A stretch of DNA of 64,000 bases from Neopestalotiopsis rosae (taxonomy: Eukaryota; Ascomycota; Sordariomycetes; Amphisphaeriales; Sporocadaceae), in the NCBI GenBank assembly GCA_023078685.1, contig JALGAS010000001.1:8246001-8310000 (forward strand). Direction: 5' to 3'. Each line of letters starts with the position of its first letter. Position 1 is the stretch's first letter. The position numbers were made by a program, and so were the translations under genes. This document shows positions 11,207-23,000 of this stretch, piece by piece. Below the pieces are notes generated by a model. The model was not told the DNA's origin, did not search any database, and saw only the letters and a program-made list of their open reading frames with translations.

Positions 11207-14019
11207 GTTCGCATAAAATTGGCGGGACCCGTGATTTCGGCTTCGATTAGGGGTCTATGCAGGGTGGTAGAACAGCTGCAGTTACTAGTATGGGGTTCCG
11301 ACAGAATAAACTGCCTGTGGAACGAAAGCCGACAGGACAGGAGGAAAGAGATCAAGAAGTGTTGAAACAGGATGTGATGGAGGGAGGAGACCGCGAAGAG
11401 GAAACCAGGCAATCGATGATGGGACGTTGAATGTTCGGTCACATGGGTTTGAGAGAAGCTCTCGAATGTTTCTTTCGCTGCCCCAGGTACCGGAATATGG
11501 CGCGTCAAAACTAGGTCGGGGGAAGGAAAAAAGTCGCCAGATCCCGGTAACAAAAAGGAAGCTAAGCTCAACTGGTTGCTAGGTGAACACGTTGTCGGGG
11601 TCCTCGTGGCCACTAACAGCAGAATCTCCCCTCAGTGGTGATTCGCAATTGACTTTTTGCAGTCAGTTCATTGGTGCTCGATCTGCGTTCTATTTTCCTT
11701 CGCCGGTTTGTTCCTTGCTCGGTGCAAATCGTCTGGCGGAAACGACAGCTACTAAATATTTGGATTATGTCGCACTGCTCGTACATAGTAGTTATTTAGT
11801 AATTGTTTATGCGTCAGAAACGCGAATCAGCAAAGTTAATGAGAAATACCCTGGCAGGCCTGGAAACACCGGCCGCACAAAGTACCTACCTATGCTTACC
11901 AAAGTACCTAGACACCTACATAGTATAATCGCCCCATACTAACCCTATGGCATTGAGCATTGAACAAGTTAAGGTTAATCGAGAATAGCGCTTCGGTGCT
12001 GATAATGCGATTGATGCCTCCACTGCATACATAGAGGAATGGACGCCTCTGTAAGTTATGATTACGACGACGTACGAAGGACCGAGACAAATGGTACTCG
12101 CGCATTTTCCATGAACAAGACGGAGATCTTTGTGGAGTGGAGTTCCTCGACGTCAATCTTGCATATCAAATTGCTTGGCAATTCGAATATGAATCCCTGA
12201 CGTTGGTGATCTTGCTGCACCTACTATATGCTTCTTCAAGACATGCATACTTCGGAATTTGTAATATTGACTAATAAATGCCTAAGAAGACGAGCTAGAT
12301 ACGGACTGATTGCTTTAGAGTTTACGGTGTCAACTACAGCAATCAGTTATCGTGATTATGTGTCATCAGGTTCATCCTATGCTCTGTAATTGTCATAAAC
12401 TTGTATAACCCAACCAAATTAATGAGGCAGCAGGAGTATGGGAGCAAGATCTATGAAAAATTGGAATAATCCATGGAAAAACTGGAATTTGCTCAAACGA
12501 TTTATGGGTGGAGGGTGGGGAATGGGGTTTCTGTGCTCAACACGAACGAACTCATGTCCAAAACCTGAGACATTTGGAATACGGTTCTTAACGACTCCGG
12601 TATATTCACGACGAGAGAACCACCTCGAGTGTCCATCGCACCTCCCCCGTGACATTGAGCAGCAGCCAATGTACTTGGAACATGATTCGGGATCGTTGTG
12701 TTCTCCAAAATGCTCAGTCAAGTCTCTTTCACGTTTGGAGCAGCGATGATGGAGACCAGCTGCGCATGCCATTCTGCCAGTCACTACTCGGTAGCTGTGG
12801 GAACTTTACATTTGGGTCATGTCTGCTTGTATCCGAAATATCCGTCGACCAGACTATAACGTCAGAAACGCAGTCCCGCGAACCTTATCGAGCCACCTAT
12901 GGAGAATGTGGAAGGTGAAAGATAGGTCATCCGGCGAGAAGATCTAGTTAACATTGCAGAAGGAATTCCAGTCATTAGGATATGATCCCGTTTGTGATGG
13001 AAGGTGTGATTGACTGCGCCATCGGGCCTACCTACGATGCACGGCTGCGCTTAGAGACAGTCATCCTTATCGCAGAAGGCATCAACATTTGTCAGCCTGA
13101 ATCTAGATCTTGTCGATTGCTTATTTTACGGGCGGTCATAGATCGCGTAGCTGGGTCCCTTCATCCTTCCGTCGGTCGCCAAAGGAACGGTACACGAGAC
13201 CAAAAAAGACGAACTGACTGAAGTTTCCAGCTTCCTTCGGCCCGTCTCAGTCAAGTAAAGTGCAAGGGGACAGAGTAGAATAGGCACTTTCCCGACGTTC
13301 ATCGTCAAGTCAGGTTCTTATTCCTCCACTATGCAAGTAGGCCTTTATAGATCGCGTAACACCGGTAGGTTTTTTGTATTGAGGAAAAAAAAAAAAAAAA
13401 AAAACAGAGAGGGGTGGTATATGAATACGTGTACTCTGTACAAATATTTTGAGCGTCACACCTGCGGATGTGCTGGTAATAGTATCTTTTGACATTGGTC
13501 ATTGTGCACGATGCTGTAGAAGCAGTTTGTTCGCCTGGAGCCTCGTGGTCACCGTATGATCATTGTTTGTGAAACTTGCCCAAAGCGTTTTCCTTGCCAA
13601 TGTGATGCTCAAAAAGTTTGGGAAGTCCAGCTTCAGGCCTTATTCACTAGTATATCTCTTCTCGATGCTAAGGTGCATGGGCTCCAAGTCGCCATCGGCT
13701 GATCGACTGGAGAGGCACCCGAGGAAGAGACCACGTCCCAAGATAGTTTCGCTAGATGAAATTCTGTTGTTTCATGATTAATTAAGCCGATTTGAACCTC
13801 TCAAAGATTATGGCAAAAATGGCGTTGAATGATTATGTGCCCTAAAAAAATTCCCCGGCTTGATGTTTAATCGGTGAATCGTGGATGGAGGTGCTCGTGA
13901 TAGTAGCTTCTAAGGCCAAGTCAGCTCCAGCTCGTAAGGCGGATTTTGTGGGACAAAGGCTTCGGTTCCGCCTTATGAAAACGACTTACTGGTGCAGATC
14001 ATCTTCGCTTGAAATTTTC
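11207..14019. other. Long intergenic stretch, no supported gene
   Basis: The first several hundred bases are the likely 5' flank of the CBS/PB1 gene. The rest carries only short overlapping frames on both strands (for example 12419-12784 minus and 12649-12918 plus) with no domain. A 20-base A run sits at 13385-13404. Confidence 0.45.
13385..13404 (+). repeat. Poly(A) run of 20
   Basis: Twenty consecutive A residues on the plus strand. It may be a homopolymer or the scar of a retroposed tail; no target-site duplication or adjacent retrogene is visible. Confidence 0.7.
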
Positions 14020-14334
14020 AGGCTTCTATCAAAGCGATATGCTCATCACTCGTCCCGCTAGTACCTGGTTCGGCACCCAGTGGTGGAGATGGCAGTCGGC
14101 CGACCTGGACAACCGCCTGACCGATGTGGGAGGACGCAACGTGCCCGAGGACAGCTACATTCAGCAGGGGAATTCCCCCCTAACCAACAGCTGGGTGGAC
14201 TAATTACTTTTGGCGACGATGGCAACGTGACCACAATCAATTGCATCCTATCCGGCCCCAATATCACTGTCAGGGACGTCATGGATTTTGTCGGGTCCAC
14301 GATACGTTCTGATTATGTTTACAGCGATAACTGA
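14020..14334 (+). pseudogene. Frameshifted coding fragment of unknown family
   Basis: From an acceptor-like TTTTCAG just before 14020, one frame runs to a stop at 14203 and reads in part FYQSDMLITRPASTWFGTQW and VPEDSYIQQGNSP. The other plus frame, open from 14080 to 14334, continues with LGGLITFGDDGNVTTINCIL and ITVRDVMDFVGS. Both pieces have strongly C-ending third positions, unlike the surrounding DNA. The switch of frame falls at or just after a six-C run near 14176-14181, so a one-base indel in a once continuous gene is the simple reading. I do not recognise the family. Confidence 0.4.
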
Positions 14335-15626
14335 TAGATAAATCCATCCATTACGTCAGGATCCAGACTGCTCAAAGATATCATCGGCGGGTTCTCTTGA
14401 TATGGTTTAGTGATGATACTGTAAGAGAATATGTATGAGTCTACACCTGAAAACTAATTTGACAAGATTAATTCAAAAGAAATCCCGTGTCTGAGGTGAA
14501 GGTTCCTTTTCTTTTCTTTTTGATGCTCATTTTTCCCTTTCGCTTCCAGGCTTACGGCGTGTGGCCTGCTGCACTTGCGTTTCTCCCTCGTGCTACCTGC
14601 ATTGCACTGCAATGTCTTCAGAGTATGATTCAAGCTTCGCGGCCAACTAAAGTTTGAAGGTCTGGGTACTCTCGGTAAAATTATCCTACAATCTAAAGAC
14701 TCTCGTTAACTCGATTCTCGAGTAAATAATCGTGGATGGGGCAGCGCCATACCAATCAGATTGACTTGTCTAGACACTCGTGTTTCCAGACGACCATTGG
14801 TTGGATCCAGGTATAGCAAGGCAGATCGCGGGGTATCGCATGGGCATTGATGAGCTTAGGCGGTCGCCCCTCTCGACAGGATTGCCACGTTAATGGACTG
14901 CTGATACCTGCACAATCACAACGGTACTACAATGCCTTTCAGCATACTGCTTGACTTTACAAATCTGATTCAAATTAGCCAAGTCATCAAAGTCATTTTT
15001 GCGACAATGCCTCAATATGCGCCTGATACAGAGCCGCTTGCCAAAAGACATTCCATACAAAATGTCAAATTGATAAGGAACGCATGATGATTGATAAAAG
15101 GTTATTCCACACTCGAGGCGAAATGGAGAAGCAACGCAATGGCTGTTGGTGATTTGGACAAGCTGGAATCTGTGGACTGGACATGCAGTCGCGAATGTTT
15201 CCAAAGGGAATCTATCGCCTTTACCAGAGGCCCTTGGGTGACGGTCGCCGTAACCATTTCGGTACGGTTGCAGTGCAGATGGGGATGGCGCGAGTTGACC
15301 TTTCTTCCATACAGTAGTCGGCACCTTCTCCAGCCACTAAGCGGCCTGTATGGCAGCACGCCGTGGCAATTGCACTCCGCCTCTGCTGCCTTTGGACCTG
15401 CCATTCAATGAACACATTCCTGTCAGGAAACGTTACGGTTGGTCGCTTGATTCTCTATTAAATTCATTCAGCTCTCGCAATTTATACATGTGACTTTGTT
15501 GGCCAGATAAAGCCTGTCTTGCCCAAAGTCTCAAAAGCTATACAACAAACACATGCTGGAGATCTATCGTGGACAGTTGCTCATAATTAGACCACCAAGG
15601 TCCTCTCCCAACATCTCTTAGACAAC
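14335..15626. other. Intergenic, no supported gene
   Basis: A 144-codon minus-strand frame at 14890-15324 and shorter plus frames overlap one another without a domain match. The end of the stretch is the promoter and leader of the phosphoesterase. Confidence 0.45.
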
Positions 15627-16876
15627 ATGCTTAGTCGAATAACACGCTCATTGCATTTGACTGCCCTTTCCTCGCAAAGACTGATACCCACCGTGCAGTC
15701 CCACAGCGATGAAAATACACTACCGTCTTTGGTGTTTACAGAGCAAGGTTCATTTCAGATATCGATTTTTCAAGACCTGCATTTCGGCGAAAGTAAGCGC
15801 ATAGATTGTCCACTTTATAACTTAGATCTAAATATATCGCAGATGCGTGGAGCTTTGGCCCAGAGCAGGACTATTCTTCGGTACAAGTCCTCAATGAGGT
15901 CTTGAATCAGGAAAGTCCTGACCTCGTGGTTCTGAATGGCGACCTAATCACAGGCGAAAATACATTCTTGGAGAACAGCACCCACTATGTCGACCAGATT
16001 GTTGCTCCCTTTGTCGAGAGGAATTTGACTTGGGCGTCTACTTATGGGAATCACGACTATGATTTTAACATCACGGCCTCAACCATTTTGGATCGGGAAA
16101 TGCTGTTCCAAAACTCGCGGACAATGCAAATGGTAGACGGCGCAAACTCCGGCATCTCGAACTACTACTTGCCCGTCTACGACGCGTCATGCTCAGACAT
16201 GGATTGTTCCCCAGAATTGCTGCTCTGGTTCTTTGATTCAAGGGGCGGATGGTACTATCAAACCACGGACGAGTCGGGGAACAAGGTCGGCCAGCCAGAC
16301 TGGGTCGATGAGAGCGTGGTTGCTTGGTTCCGCAGCACCAATACCGACCTGATCAGTCGACACGGCAAAGTCATCCCGTCACTAGCATTCGTGCATATCC
16401 CGACCAATGCTTCCCTCGCACTTCAAGAAAAGGGATTGAATGAATGCAAACAGCCTGGCATAAATGATGATATACCTCTGGCCCAGCAGGCCCAAGGGTG
16501 GTGTGCGGATGGGAGTAATGATGCCACCTGCTCTTACGGGGCCCAGGACGTCCCGTTCATGGAAGCGCTGGTGTCTACAGAGGGCCTGCTTGCTGTATTT
16601 TCTGGCCACGACCATGGAGATACCTGGTGCTACAAATGGAATGGTCTATTGCCGGGAATGACAGTCAGCGGTAACGGAATCAACCTCTGCTTCAGCCAGC
16701 ACTCTGGATACGGCGGGTATGGAACATGGCAACGTGGTGCTCGACAGGTTCTCGTCACCAAGCAAGGCTTGAAGAATTCGGAGCTGGATACGTGGATCCG
16801 TCTCGAGACGGGTTACGTTACCGCAAATGTGACTCTGAATGCCACATACGGCCAAGACGATTATTATCCATGCTAG
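15627..16876 (+). CDS. Calcineurin-like metallophosphoesterase
   Basis: Two exons, 15627-15792 and 15843-16876 (50-nt intron, GTAAGC...GCAG, phase 1), give 399 aa. The metal-binding signature of calcineurin-like phosphoesterases is complete and in order: FQDLHFGE (DxH), NGDLITGE (GD), YGNHDYDF (GNHD), FVHIP and SGHDHGDTWC (GHDH). The layout resembles the fungal Dcr2/Sia1-type purple acid phosphatase-like group. Several N-glycosylation sequons (for example NLT, NIT, NAT) and six or more Cys suggest passage through the secretory route. The first 25 residues are only weakly hydrophobic, so the signal peptide is not certain and a different first exon is possible. The substrate is unknown. Confidence 0.85.
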
Positions 16877-17493
16877 AGACTTTCGTGGATTTTTCGTGCC
16901 CTGGCTGGGTATTGGTAGCTTATAACGACGCCGAGATTCTCCTTTTGCAGCAGTAACCCCTTTGTATCTTATATGTGGCAGTTTATATAACCTCACCAAC
17001 CGAATTATGTTTCCCTTTGCAACCATCGATGCGCTTTTCGCTGTGTATCGATGCATGCTCAGAGGGAGGCTATGTCAGGCATGGTTAAATCACCGCCAAC
17101 CAATCATTGAACAGATTCGAATCAGGAGAAATTGAAGAAATATTACAAGCTTCATAATATCTCAATATTTTCAACTGATCAATACCCGGACGGCTTCTCT
17201 TCGCATTGCTAGACGCAGCAGTTCATCGTAACATCGTGGCTATTAGCTTTACACCTAATTATAGTCTGATCTGGTCCAATTATTCGTGCCAATCCCTATT
17301 GGTTAGAATAATGACAGCTGCCGCTATTGGTATGGCCTCGATCATGCCAAGATAGTACGCCAAGATACTGCGCCGCAGCGGCTCTATCTAGGATCTGCCT
17401 GTTGCTACAAAACATCAGGAGAATACCAATCATTAAAATTTACCTGACCTTTGTCATTATCTTTCATCATCTTGAGTTTCGACAACAAGAGCA
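16877..17493. other. Intergenic, no supported gene
   Basis: Between two plus-strand genes. I see only the 3' flank of the phosphoesterase and the promoter region of the reductase. Confidence 0.5.
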
Positions 17494-18387
17494 ATGACGG
17501 CAGAAAAATTGAGCTTAGAGTCTTCCCTCGCCCTGCGTGACTCAGAGGGGAAGCTACCAGTTCTCGGCTTCGGGGTCTACCAGATTGACCCCCCAGACAC
17601 CACGGCGGCATGTCTGCAAGCGCTGACGGCGGGCTATCGCCACATTGACACAGCGCAGCTGTACCAAAATGAAGCCGAAGTGGGCGTGGCGTTGCGGGCG
17701 TGCGGGCTGCCGCGCGAGGACATCTTTATCACAACCAAGATCCGCTATCCTCGTCTCGGCAAGAACAAAACGTATATGCGTGCACTGCAGAGCGTCGAGA
17801 AAATTGACCCGCGCGGCGACGAGGGATATGTGGACTTGTTTCTCGTCCACACGCCTTATGGCATTAGTACCAAAGATCGAAAGGAGATGTGGCTGGCGCT
17901 GGAGAAGCTGCACGAGGAGGGCCGAGCTCGGGCCATTGGTGTAAGCAACTTTGCGCCTGAGCACATCGAGGAGATGAGGACATACGCCTCAGTGTGGCCC
18001 CCAGCTGTCAACCAGATCTTGGCACGTAGTAAGCTTGCTTTCGAATGATGGAAAGCGAATGCTGATATATCGCAGCTTCATCCCTGGACCCAACAACGGC
18101 AGACGGTTGAATACTGCAATGAACATGGCATTCTGCTCGAGGCCCATACGCCTTTGGCTAGGGGCGCAAGGTGGAAGGACCCTGTTGTTTCTGAGATCGC
18201 TGAGAAGCTCGACAAGACACCAGCGCAAATTTTGATCCGATATTGCCTGCAGAAGGGCTGGGTTCCACTGCCCAGAAGCGAGAGGGAAGAGCGCATTAGA
18301 GAGAATGCGACAGTCTTTGATTTTGAAATATCAGAAACTGATATGAATGCTCTCGATGAGCTGGATGGCCAGAAAGTGCCTAATTGA
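17494..18387 (+). CDS. Aldo-keto reductase with apparent GC-AG intron
   Basis: NADPH-type aldo-keto reductase of the single-domain (alpha/beta)8 barrel family. The catalytic tetrad is visible: Asp52 and Tyr57 in HIDTAQLYQNE, Lys82 in ITTKI, and His119 in LVHTP. GVSNF and the cofactor-binding IPLPRS-like segment (VPLPRSEREERI) follow. To keep the conserved NQ-x-x-LHPW region in frame, exon 1 must end at 18021 and exon 2 start at 18076, which gives an intron 18022-18075 beginning GCACGT, a GC donor. The canonical GT dinucleotides a few bases on break the frame. At the junction the nearly invariant Glu of NQxE is replaced by Leu. The predicted product is 279 aa. It may be functional with a weak splice site or an early pseudogene. 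Confidence 0.75.
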
Positions 18388-19454
18388 GAAAAACAGGTAC
18401 ACATTACTACTTTCCATGATTTCTTCTGCTACTCATCTTTCACGGAGTCCGATATCATACGACGGAGGGAAATGCCAGATCCAAGCTTGCTGAGAAGAGA
18501 GTCTCAATCTACAAACCATACAAGAACCATAGTTCACTGCGAATTGAACATTAGCAAAGGGCATCTTCGATATCATGGCACCCAAGGGCAAACTGGCTTG
18601 ACCGGTCCATGAATAAACCAGCCTGAGCGATCGCACAGAGGTGCTGTACAAGAACTGCTGCTGTGGGTGTGTCTGATACCAATGCCACGCATCCCAGCCG
18701 ATAAACTTCACCATCGTAAAGCACGTTATCATCTTTTGGTTCAGAGCAGCGCATCGCACATGGATGTGACATTGTCATGCAGAATATGATAGACATGAAC
18801 ATGGCCAGGCTAGCTGCATCGATAATTGCAGTTCTTGACCGATTTGATGTTTCGGTAATGCGCGGGAGGTGGCTGGAAAACTCCTCTGATGCCGAGAGTT
18901 CCAGACTGATCGGCTGTGTGAAGCAGACCGCTTGCATGAGACTGGGAGCTTGTAACCCGTGCAGAGTGCTTATCAACCCCCAATCGGATTGAGGTGCTCA
19001 TCGACCGTAGGATGAGGAGGCCCCCCTTCCACATCACGATTGGTTCCGAGCTTTGTCTGCGGTATACTCCGGTCAAGATAGAGAATGCGCTGGCACCGAT
19101 ATGTCGTCGCAGGATCGATGGCTTCAATCCTCAAGCGAACTTTGCAGGTCCGTACTCATGAAACCCAGGTGTACTTCCAGCTTACCGAGCCACAGTTGAG
19201 TTCAAGATCGTGATTTACTTCATGCGATATCGAAAAGCGGCCGCCTTCTGTATGGTACTTAGCGGTGACTGGTGCAAATTCACAAATAAGGGAATCTGCG
19301 CGGTTCGTATATGGTTCAGCTGGTACTCGTAAGCTGAGAACGCAATGCTGTGTCGATCAACTCCACGTAGGAAAAAGCCATCATATCAGCGCTAAATATA
19401 CTACTCAAAGCTTGGTGCGAAAGGCCTGACAGAGAAACGACATATTCTGCTGAT
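18388..19454. other. Intergenic with coding-like minus-strand pieces
   Basis: On the minus strand several pieces look codon-like but do not join. One (about 19255-19150) includes SISHEVNHDLELNCGS, followed directly by GTAAGC. Another (about 19140-18986) includes VRLRIEAIDPATTYRCQR. A third frame is open at 18976-18551. No start, frame-consistent splice set or known domain is evident. I treat it as a possible decayed gene. Confidence 0.3.
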
Positions 19455-19460
19455 TATAAA
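19455..19460 (+). promoter_or_regulatory. TATA box of the kexin-repeat gene
   Basis: TATAAA followed by G, 118-123 bases before the ATG at 19578. The spacing matches the TATA-ATG distance at two other genes in this window. Confidence 0.5.
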
Positions 19461-19577
19461 GAGCACCCAAGGGAATCATCCTGTCGAAATAATGAGTCAG
19501 ATTCCAGAGCCCTTCCAGTTGCACTCTTCACCGTGTCAAATCAGCCCAACATTACCTTGTATTCATACTAGGACGCA

Positions 19578-20033
19578 ATGCATCATTCAAACCTCGTTTC
19601 TCTCCTAGCAAGCATTGCTACGGCCGCTAGTGGTGTTCTGGCAGCACCAGCCGCTGGAACTGAGCCAACCATGTACCCACGAGAGGTGGAGGTAGATCCT
19701 CGCACCGTTCATCTTGAATCTTCAGTCACAGGTTTTAAGCGCTCAGAACCGACCCTCGTTGCGAGAGACGGAGAGATCGACCCACGTACTGTTCATTTGG
19801 AATCTTCGGCGACGGGGTTCAAGCGTTCAGAGGCAACCCTAGTGGCCAGAGAACCGCAAGAAGTAGATCCTCGGACCGTTCATCTTGAGTCTTCGGTCAC
19901 TGGTTGGAAGCGTTCAGAGCCGACGCTGCTTGTTCGAGACGATGAAATCGATCCTCGGACCGTTCATCAGGAGTCCTCGGCCACAGGCTTCAAGCGCTCG
20001 GAGCCAACATTGGTTGTGCGGGAGGAGCAGTAG
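19578..20033 (+). CDS. Secreted repeat protein with four kexin sites (KEP precursor)
   Basis: Intronless, 151 aa. It starts with a clear signal peptide (hydrophobic core LVSLLASIATAASGVLA, likely cut near residue 22). Four near-identical units of 28-29 residues follow, each built as DPRTVHLESS(V/A)TG(F/W)KR then SE(P/A)TL(V/L)(A/V)R. The dibasic KR pairs fall at residues 54-55, 82-83, 111-112 and 139-140. Units 1 and 3 share EVDPR...SSVTG, and units 2 and 4 share EIDPR...SSATG, so a two-unit block was duplicated. This is the architecture of fungal kexin-processed peptide precursors, in which Kex2 in the Golgi releases repeated peptides; some are substrates for RiPP cyclisation and others act as signals. 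The peptides here lack the Tyr-rich cores of ustiloxin-type dikaritins and the Trp/Cys/GQPC pattern of alpha pheromones. The function is unknown. Confidence 0.85.
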   Translation: MHHSNLVSLLASIATAASGVLAAPAAGTEPTMYPREVEVDPRTVHLESSVTGFKRSEPTLVARDGEIDPRTVHLESSATGFKRSEATLVAREPQEVDPRTVHLESSVTGWKRSEPTLLVRDDEIDPRTVHQESSATGFKRSEPTLVVREEQ

Positions 20034-23000
20034 TCCAGCAAGGGAGGTCGGTGACCGAGTGGAAACGTTCCGTGTACACCGTCAAGGGGCATAATTCTCC
20101 ACGACAGTCGGTCAGGGATTTCAGGCCAGGTCAAATGCCAATGTGCAGGAGTTGAGCATCTTGTATATGCATGCGCTAGCTAGAATAACTCGAGGCTTTG
20201 ATGTTTGCACAATTCTGGTTGGCCGATGATAGTTGCAGCAGGATCAGAAATGAATAGCTCAACAGCACTTGGTGTCCTCTAATGTTGCTGCTCTTCGTGT
20301 ACAGAGTATGTTTGGTGTTTGCCCACGGAACGTGTCTCGCAGGAGATTAGTGAGAAACCCAAGCCATGAAGTCAGTCTCGCGCAGTAGGAGAATAAAAAG
20401 GCTAGAACAGGACCTGCATCGGGCGGTTTGGCCCCCCTAAAAATTGGCCTGAGTCAACAATACGATGGAAGATGGACTATGTCGCGTCTGCCGTGGACAA
20501 CTGACTTCATTCCATTGTTTTACCGAACAGGGAGGTGGCAATCTTGTTTTCTAATAGCAGCCTGTTGTGTCGTAAGATGAATCTGCAATAAGACGAAAGA
20601 AGCAAAGGTAAGTGGAGGCCCGGAGGGCGGGAGGACGGGAGCCATGTCGACTTTTGTGGGGTCGAGCCTGCAAATCCGGGGGTTCTGGGGTAGGGCCAAA
20701 GAGGGTTCAGGCCACAATGGTTTCGATGAGGGAATCAACGGGGGAGTTCAGGCTTCAGAAGAATGAAACAAAGACAGAAGAGGCATCTTGCCAGCCAGAA
20801 GATGTAAACATAACGTACGTGCGTATGCAGTCGCAAATGCGTGTTGCAGGGACACACGCACATAGACAAGAGTCGTACGCGAATCACCTGATGCTCATTT
20901 CAACTGCGTGTGAGAATGAGGGGAAAGCGGCCACTGTTCCCGGCGTGGATGCGACGCAAATCCAAGCCCCAACGCAATGCAATCCCAACCTTGTTCAAGC
21001 AGGGAGAAACAGCAACAGCAGCAGCCATCAACAGACAAATGGGCCGAAACAGGATTGGTAGTATGCGTTCCCTACCACAGAGGGCAATGAGGAGGGGGGA
21101 TGGCAATAAGTGAGGGAAGCACACGCACACACAAACTTATTACTCCAACTCACCCGTCTTCCCTCTTAATTCATCTCCCTCTCTCTTGGTCCCTCTTTCC
21201 TCCATTACCTTACTAACATGCCAGCCTGGCAATGTACACTGCCCACAAACCAGTACTTTTCAACCCCCAAGTCCCCAAGTTGCCTGGCCGTATTTTGACT
21301 TCACTTCACCTCCGCACTTGAATTCTCTTTTCTGCTCCTTCCTGTCCCAATCGACCGTTGCAGATCCGGCAAGGGGTGCCATCACCAACGCCCGCCACGA
21401 GAGAGGCCAGCAAACTCTCAAATTGCCGAACGAGGAGAAAACGAGGACAGAGGCGCACGCTGTGTGCCTGTAATAGGTCGCTCCCAGCACACCATGACCC
21501 TAGCCATGACTCGTGCCTCATGGGACAGAGCATCAATAGCCCACGCATACCACCATGCCATCAACATACCAACCGTCAGACATCCAAGCAGCAATATCGC
21601 AGGCGACGCTCGCTTCGCTGGCACGCGGGTGTTGCCGCCACACGCCAAGCGTGGCGCTCGCTCCTTTGAGCTCACATGGTATGGCTCGGTTGCCTGGTGC
21701 GAGCACTTGTCACAACATTTCGGACGCGTATACTCGCATGGACACCCAAAGTCAACAAAGATACGTACTTCTCTTTTCGACATGGGCAGTGCATCCAATA
21801 TCAAGGTGTTTGTGTCGTTCTCCAACACGCCGGTCAGGAACAAACATGTCTACCAGAAGATATGATGGTGAATCAGCTTGAAATCAACATCCAGACTCGA
21901 AACGTGCTGCCAATATCAGACGGACAGACTAAAATGTGTTGCCTGCAGAGTGTCGCGTGAGCCAGGGCTGGCCTAGAGATGTGTCGAGTGGCACAAGAGT
22001 GGATGTTGAAATCGTTTGTGTGTACACGACCATATCTGCACGGATTATTATCACTGTGGGTGGGAGGACCACATTATGACCACATTGTCTGACGAGCGAC
22101 AATTTTACACAATTGGCCGATGCATGACCACGGTCTCTTTCTCTCTTACACTCTCTCTTTGGTAAGTGCAGCTCTATCTTCGTTGCGAAGGTTTCGGGTC
22201 GAATATCGTGGTTGGCAGTCCTACCTTGGTGGTCTTGAGCTAGGTTCAACGAAGTCGGGATAAGAATCCAACAAGGCCTGAAGAAGATCCGGGGAAGGAC
22301 TGGGTCAAATACTATCTTTGCCGTGGATCTCGTTATTCCAGCTAAGACAACACCATTGCCAAGAACAGTTAGGTATCTGGGGCTTTATCTCTTCCAAGTT
22401 CCATCTTTCTTTTTCAGGTTTAGCAGCATCACGCCCTCAACACCATGGAACTCCACGAGCTTTCAAGTGGGCTCTGTGATTGGAGCAACAGACAAGACGA
22501 TGGGGTCAAAAGAAGACAAGTGGGGGTTGGGAACTTGGATGTGCTTCAGTGGGCACTGTGAACGGGATTGCGGACGACAATGGGCAGTGGCCGAGGGTAT
22601 TGGACAGAAGTGGGTCCAAGCAGAAAAAAGCCCTCATTCAGCCTCCTGCTGGTGGCCTTGCGGCCAGAGATCGTGAAGTTGCGAGCGATAGCTCGACCGA
22701 CAAGGACTCGGGAGCACTGGCCAAGTCCATTGATGGACAGGTATCGACTTTTTTGACCCAATTGGGAGTCAATTGAGCAACAGCAGCCATGGGTCGTCAG
22801 ATGAAGTCATCAGGCACAAGTCAACAGTCTCAAAGTGGATATGTTCTGTGTTGCAAACAAAGGAAATTGCTCATCCATTTGTCTCCGAATCCAGAAAGAC
22901 GAATCTGGGAAGATGATGGTTTATATTTTACAGGTCCCGAAAGACTTTTTGACAGGTGTCCACCTCCGGTACTTGTCTACAAAGATCCATTGCTATGCAA

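Noticed and set aside
12419..12918. Conflicting minus and plus frames of about 90-120 codons
   Set aside because: They overlap antisense to one another and show no recognisable family.
14890..15324. 144-codon minus-strand frame upstream of the phosphoesterase
   Set aside because: It overlaps two other open frames and has no conserved motif; it could be a relic, but the evidence is too thin.
19578..20033. Kexin-repeat gene as an alpha-type mating pheromone or a dikaritin RiPP precursor
   Set aside because: It lacks the Trp/Cys/GQPC pheromone core, has no Tyr-rich core between KR sites, and no UstYa-like or tyrosinase gene lies in the window. Kept as a generic kexin-processed precursor.
20612..21061. 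149-codon plus-strand frame
   Set aside because: Composition is polar and low-complexity, with no motif; it lies in a likely promoter or leader region.
21418..21865. Overlapping 141-codon minus and 133-codon plus frames
   Set aside because: Both strands are open across the same GC-rich DNA; neither has a domain, splice site or homology cue, although the minus frame has one hydrophobic segment.
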